Source: CAZTHM01 sp041946825 (GTDB lineage: Bacteria > Acidobacteriota > Terriglobia > UBA7540). Taken from it: DNA of 18,965 nucleotides. The DNA lies in contig JBHGBD010000048.1 in NCBI GenBank assembly GCA_041946825.1, positions 1 to 18,965 of the forward strand, given 5' to 3'. Numbering within the stretch: the first letter of the stretch is position 1; every line of letters starts with the position of its first letter. Below the pieces are notes generated by a model, which searched no databases, had not been told where the DNA came from, and saw only the letters and a program-made list of their open reading frames with translations. Shown in pieces: positions 15,722-18,965 of this stretch. The position numbers and the translations under genes are program-made.

Positions 15722-15793
15722 GGATGTTCAGTTGTCAGTTGCCAGTTGCCAGACGCCAGCTATCACTCCCGGAGATTGGAGTCAAAGTTTCCG
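15722..15793. repeat. Intergenic CAGTTG repeat between flotillin and carbonic-anhydrase-like gene
   Basis: At 15729-15752 the unit CAGTTG(T/C) occurs three times in tandem (CAGTTGTCAGTTGCCAGTTG, then CCAG). It fills much of the 72-base gap between two co-directional genes and has the same orientation as the copies at 13792 and 15164. Confidence 0.8.
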
Positions 15794-17383
15794 TTACTCT
15801 GCCTTCTTCGCTTTGGCTGCTGGCAGCTCGCCGGGAGTCTTTGCTGCCTCCACAGCTTTGCTCCCATTGGCTGCGCCAAGTTGCGCAAGCACGGTCGGGA
15901 TATCGAGCCCCAGCGCCTGCAGTTGCTGGAGAAGGCTAAACACGAGCGCCGGGCCGGTCTTGGCGATGCGCCCGATGCCGCCCGTGCCGTCGCCCGTGGC
16001 GCCGTTGCCCTGCTCGATGACGACGACCTTGTCAATATTCCCGAGCGGCGCGGCCACGGCGCCAAAGATGCCCGCCGAGGATTGCAGCACGCTCGGCAGC
16101 TTCTCCAGGATTGTCTGAAGTTTGGCCGCGTCGTTGAATTGTTTCCAGGCCTCGGCCTTCTTCAGGATGGCCTGAGCTTCCGCCACACCTTGCGCCTCAA
16201 TGGCGCGCGCCTGCGCCAAGCCCATCGCCTCGATCTTCGCGGCCTCGGCGCGGCCTTCGGCTTCGACGGCCGCGGCCCGGCCCAAGCCCTCCGCCTTCAG
16301 TTTTTCCTGCTGAGCCTGGGCCATGGCGATTTGCGCCGCCTTCTGCCCGTCAGCTTCGAGAATCGCCGCCTGCTTCTTAGCCTCGGCGCGGACAATGGCC
16401 GCCAGTCGCTCGGCCTCCGCTGCCTTCACCACCGAGGCTTCGAGTTCTTTCTGCTTGCGCATCACTTCCTGTTCCTGGACGCCGATCTGCTCCAATGTCC
16501 GGGTCTTCTCGATGCGCACTTCCTCCGCCACCACACTCTGACGGGCCTTGGCATCGGCCTGAGGACCGGCTTGCGCGGCCTTCGCCTTTTCGATCTCAAT
16601 TTCCGCCTGGTAGGCCGCCTGTTTCACCTGGAAGTCGCGCTGCGCGGCGGCGATGTTCGCGTCGGCGTCAAACTTGGCTTTCTCGCCTTCCTGCATGGCC
16701 AGCGCGGACTTGATCTTGGCGTCGCGCATGGCTTCGGCTTCGCCGATGGTGCCGTCGCGCTTGACCTCGGCCGTACGCTTCTTGCCCAGCGCATCGAGGT
16801 AGCCTTCCTCATCGCTGATGTCCTGAATCGTCAGCACGTCCACGCCGATGCCCATGCGCTCCAGGTCCACGGCAGCTTCCGACGTCAGTTTCTGGGCAAA
16901 GCTCTGCCGGTCGCTGTTGACCTCTTCCACGGTCAACGTGCCGAGAATCGAGCGCAGGTGCCCTTCCAGCGTCTGGAAGATGACGCGCTGAATCTGGTCG
17001 TGAGTCATCGCCAGGAAGCGCTCAGCGGCGGCGGCCAGCGAAACGTCGTCGCCTTTAATCTTGACGTTGGCGACGGCCTTGACCGAAATCGGCACACCCT
17101 TGAGCGTGTAGGCGCGCTTGATTTCGAGGGGAATTGTGAAGACGTTCAGAGAAAGGTAATCGACCTTTTCGAGTAGCGGCCAGCGGAAACTTGCGCCGCC
17201 CTTTACCATCCGGTAGCCGACGATCCGGCCATCCGGCAGCTTGCGCTTTCGCCCGCTGAAGATCGCGACCACGTTGGGCGGGACTTTCAGGTAGTTCTTG
17301 CCAAACAGCGCCATCGCCACGATCAGCGCCAGAACCACGAGCATTACGACTATTGGAATAAGGTATTGTTCGAGTGCTTCCAT
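15794..17383 (-). CDS. floT: Flotillin (SPFH-domain membrane-microdomain scaffold)
   Basis: The product has 529 residues. One N-terminal membrane segment (about 9-27) is followed by an SPFH/band-7 domain (about 30-200; for example VPPNVVAIFSGRKRKLPDGR and NVFTIPLEIKRAYTLKGVPI). A long Ala/Glu/Lys/Gln-rich coiled coil runs from about 215 to 420 with repeated EAEG and KAEA units. A C-terminal oligomerisation part follows (LQTILEKLPSVLQSSAG), then a Gly-rich stretch and an Ala/Lys-rich tail. Length and order match bacterial FloT/YuaG. Flotillins organise membrane microdomains and their protein cargo. GGAGGA lies 4-5 bases before the ATG. The gene upstream on the same strand, 129 bases away, encodes an NfeD-like protein, the standard partner. 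I use the symbol by similarity of architecture and context. Confidence 0.92.
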   Translation of the reverse strand: MEALEQYLIPIVVMLVVLALIVAMALFGKNYLKVPPNVVAIFSGRKRKLPDGRIVGYRMVKGGASFRWPLLEKVDYLSLNVFTIPLEIKRAYTLKGVPISVKAVANVKIKGDDVSLAAAAERFLAMTHDQIQRVIFQTLEGHLRSILGTLTVEEVNSDRQSFAQKLTSEAAVDLERMGIGVDVLTIQDISDEEGYLDALGKKRTAEVKRDGTIGEAEAMRDAKIKSALAMQEGEKAKFDADANIAAAQRDFQVKQAAYQAEIEIEKAKAAQAGPQADAKARQSVVAEEVRIEKTRTLEQIGVQEQEVMRKQKELEASVVKAAEAERLAAIVRAEAKKQAAILEADGQKAAQIAMAQAQQEKLKAEGLGRAAAVEAEGRAEAAKIEAMGLAQARAIEAQGVAEAQAILKKAEAWKQFNDAAKLQTILEKLPSVLQSSAGIFGAVAAPLGNIDKVVVIEQGNGATGDGTGGIGRIAKTGPALVFSLLQQLQALGLDIPTVLAQLGAANGSKAVEAAKTPGELPAAKAKKAE

Positions 17384-17512
17384 GACTTCCTCCGCTGACT
17401 TTGGCTCCCGGTTGCCAGCAGCCCGTTCCGAGTCGCGCCTGGGGAGTGTTCCTCAGACCAACGCGCGTTGCCGTACCTCTGCCTCTTTCCTCCGGCCTTC
17501 GATTTTCGCTTC

Positions 17513-18058
17513 TTAACTCTTCCTCACAATCATCGTATCTCCGACGACCGCTTCGATTTTGACGAGGGCGTTGGAAGCAATCTCCTCGCCGTCAACGGAG
17601 CGCGCGATCTTCTCAACAACGCTCTCACCCAACTGGCAGCGCACCTGGCCGAGGCCGCCTTTGGGTATGGTCACGGACACGCTGGCCGTACCGCCGATCA
17701 AGTCGCTGACGTGCACCTCGCTCGATGCTTCCTGGCCGTGCAGAAACCTTACGAATACATAGACTATCCCGCCGAAGACAAAGCCGCTGGCCAGGCCCAT
17801 TGCGGTACTGACACCGATACCAAAGCCGGAATGGATCCCGATGGCGCCAAAGCCGCCGAACGCCGTAACGAATACACTGAGAATCCGTCCGCTCAGGAAA
17901 CTCGGACCTCCTCCATGCGTGTCAACATCGTGGTCGCCGAACCAATCCCCGAAATCGAAGATCTCTCCGGCGACGAAGCTGACAACCAAAACGAGGAATC
18001 CAATGGCCGCCAGGCCAAGGAACACACCAAAGGCGGAGAACGAAGCGAGGATGAACAT
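17513..18058 (-). CDS. NfeD/YuaF-like membrane protein, flotillin partner
   Basis: The product has 181 residues. Three hydrophobic segments (about 9-30, 57-76, 80-105) are followed by a C-terminal domain (about 116-181; VSDLIGGTASVSVTIPKGGL ... IASNALVKIEAVVGDTMIVR) that fits the OB-fold of NfeD-type proteins. Between the first two segments is an acidic loop with FDFGDWFGDHDVDTHGGG, a pattern also seen in YuaF/YqiJ-like proteins. GGGGGAGG lies about 9 bases before the ATG at 18058. NfeD-like genes are commonly paired with flotillin genes, as here. It is probably the first gene of the four-gene minus-strand cluster. Confidence 0.85.
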   Translation of the reverse strand: MFILASFSAFGVFLGLAAIGFLVLVVSFVAGEIFDFGDWFGDHDVDTHGGGPSFLSGRILSVFVTAFGGFGAIGIHSGFGIGVSTAMGLASGFVFGGIVYVFVRFLHGQEASSEVHVSDLIGGTASVSVTIPKGGLGQVRCQLGESVVEKIARSVDGEEIASNALVKIEAVVGDTMIVRKS

Positions 18059-18380
18059 GGGCCGAAGCCTCCCCCAGAGCGAGGGCGCCGGTCTTGCAGG
18101 CGGCTAACCCGCAGTGCGGACGAAGGTAACTCCAGGCGGCGCTTACTCTAAAGCCCCAATTGACCGAAGTCAAGGAGGTGTCGCAAAGTAGACAGTCGGC
18201 AGTCGACAGTCGAAAGTTGAATGCTGGAAAGCGCGCCGCCCCACGCGAGGGCATGAATTGCATGGCGACGCGACAACGGGACACGAAGGCCGTGGACGGC
18301 TGAGGGCGGTGGCCGACAACCATCAATTCACGACGAACGACTGACAATCTGATTGGAGCGCAAACCGCTTGGAGGAAACC
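18059..18380. other. Divergent intergenic region with a CAGTCG repeat
   Basis: The gap between the NfeD-like gene and the VOC gene holds the candidate promoter at 18145-18173. Just beyond it, 18191-18216 holds three imperfect tandem units (ACAGTCGGCAGTCGACAGTC), related in style to the CAGTTG repeats elsewhere in the window. No gene or RNA was recognised in the rest. Confidence 0.6.
18145..18173 (-). promoter_or_regulatory. Candidate sigma70-type promoter of the NfeD-flotillin cluster
   Basis: On the minus strand TTGACT (18173-18168), a 17-base spacer and TAGAGT (18150-18145) form a good promoter pair. The -35 region is part of a palindrome, TTGAC-TTCG-GTCAA (18173-18160), which could serve as a repressor site covering the promoter. 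Expected leader length to the ATG at 18058 is about 80 bases. Confidence 0.5.
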
Positions 18381-18851
18381 ATGCCCGACAAAGTAAAACC
18401 CATCCCCGAAGGCTATCACGCTGTAACGCCATACCTGATTGTGAGGGGTGCGGCCGCGGCGCTCGATTTCTATAAGCAGGCGTTCGGCGCCGCGGAACTG
18501 CTTCGCATGCCAGGTCCCGGCGGGCGCATCGGCCACGCGGAAATCAAGGTCGGAGACTCGGTTGTCATGCTCGCCGACGAGCATCCGGAACTCGGCGCGC
18601 GTAGCCCCGAATCCATCGGGGGCACGCCGGTCAGCATCCTGCTCTACGTGGCAGACGTCGATTCGATCTTCGCCCGGGCTGTGGCAGCCGGGGCCAAAGT
18701 TGAGCGTCCAGTGGAGAACAAGTTCTACGGCGACCGCATAGGCGGGATCATCGATCCTTTCGGACACAAGTGGTATCTGGCCACACACGTCGAGGATGTC
18801 TCGCCGGAGGAAATGCAGAGGCGCGCCAGCGCCGCGAAAAGCCAAGCCTGA
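18381..18851 (+). CDS. VOC-superfamily (glyoxalase/PhnB-like) protein
   Basis: The product has 156 residues. Two beta-alpha-beta-beta-beta units are visible: VTPYLIVRGAAAALDFYKQA with GHAEIKVGDSVVMLADEHPE, then SILLYVADVDSIFARAVAAG with GDRIGGIIDPFGHKWYLATH. The ending ATHVEDVSPEEM is typical of the PhnB-like group (COG2764). His52 and the DPFGH region are in positions where VOC enzymes carry metal ligands, but the substrate cannot be told. The ATG at 18381 is preceded by GGAGGA at 5-6 bases, so I prefer it to the TTG 12 bases earlier. It is divergent from the NfeD-flotillin cluster and shows no functional link to it. Confidence 0.88.
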   Translation: MPDKVKPIPEGYHAVTPYLIVRGAAAALDFYKQAFGAAELLRMPGPGGRIGHAEIKVGDSVVMLADEHPELGARSPESIGGTPVSILLYVADVDSIFARAVAAGAKVERPVENKFYGDRIGGIIDPFGHKWYLATHVEDVSPEEMQRRASAAKSQA

Positions 18852-18893
18852 GAGGGCGAAGTCGTCCGGATCAATTCCAGAGTCTGAGGCATC

Positions 18894-18965
<72 letters not shown>

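Noticed and set aside
13792..15752. CRISPR array
   Set aside because: The CAGTTG units are short, imperfect and tandem, without evenly spaced unique spacers or cas genes.
15413..17176. 587-codon plus-strand frame
   Set aside because: It is the antisense shadow of the flotillin and carbonic-anhydrase-like genes, whose minus-strand frames show clear family motifs.

Overview
The window looks like a chromosomal piece of a high-GC soil bacterium, most likely Acidobacteriota (Terriglobia-like). Four things suggest this. The giant secreted protein opens with an N-terminal module I associate with acidobacterial secreted proteins. A membrane protein combines MgtC and DUF4010 domains. A secreted sialate-O-acetylesterase-type SGNH hydrolase and a secreted lactonase-fold protein sit side by side. 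Imperfect short repeats of the CAGTTGTCAGTTGCCAG kind fill several intergenic gaps. The phylum is inferred from protein style, not from a marker gene. Left part (1-9631): this half is dominated by one minus-strand gene of about 6.6 kb. It encodes a 2192-residue exported fibre with trimeric-adhesin-like head repeats and a C-terminal peptidase S74 / intramolecular chaperone domain whose Ser-Lys pair is intact. A gene-poor stretch of about 1.2 kb follows, then two minus-strand genes: a small basic protein and an orphan protein with a ParB/KorB-type helix-turn-helix. The part ends at a 45-bp fragment (9632-9676) that is the 3' half of a tRNA-Thr(CGT), cut at the anticodon loop. Such a fragment is the usual scar of a tyrosine-recombinase island, so 1-9631 may be the right end of an integrated element. 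No integrase and no intact tRNA-Thr are inside the window. Middle part (9677-13790): a short J-domain protein (minus) is followed by two plus-strand genes for exported proteins, a seven-bladed-propeller lactonase-family protein and a GQSNM-type sialate O-acetylesterase. A GntR/FadR-type palindrome lies upstream of the esterase. Both proteins fit extracytoplasmic carbohydrate processing. Right part (13791-18965): four minus-strand genes run in one direction, NfeD-like (18058) then flotillin, a compact beta-carbonic-anhydrase-like protein, and an MgtC/DUF4010 membrane protein. A good sigma70-type promoter precedes the first gene. NfeD plus flotillin is a known membrane-microdomain pair; the two following genes are less usual partners. 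A divergent VOC/PhnB-like gene and the 3' part of a tRNA-Ser(GCT) close the window. No complete mobile element, rRNA or CRISPR array was seen. The best candidates for something new are the self-processing giant fibre on a putative tRNA-borne island, and the four-gene flotillin cluster.
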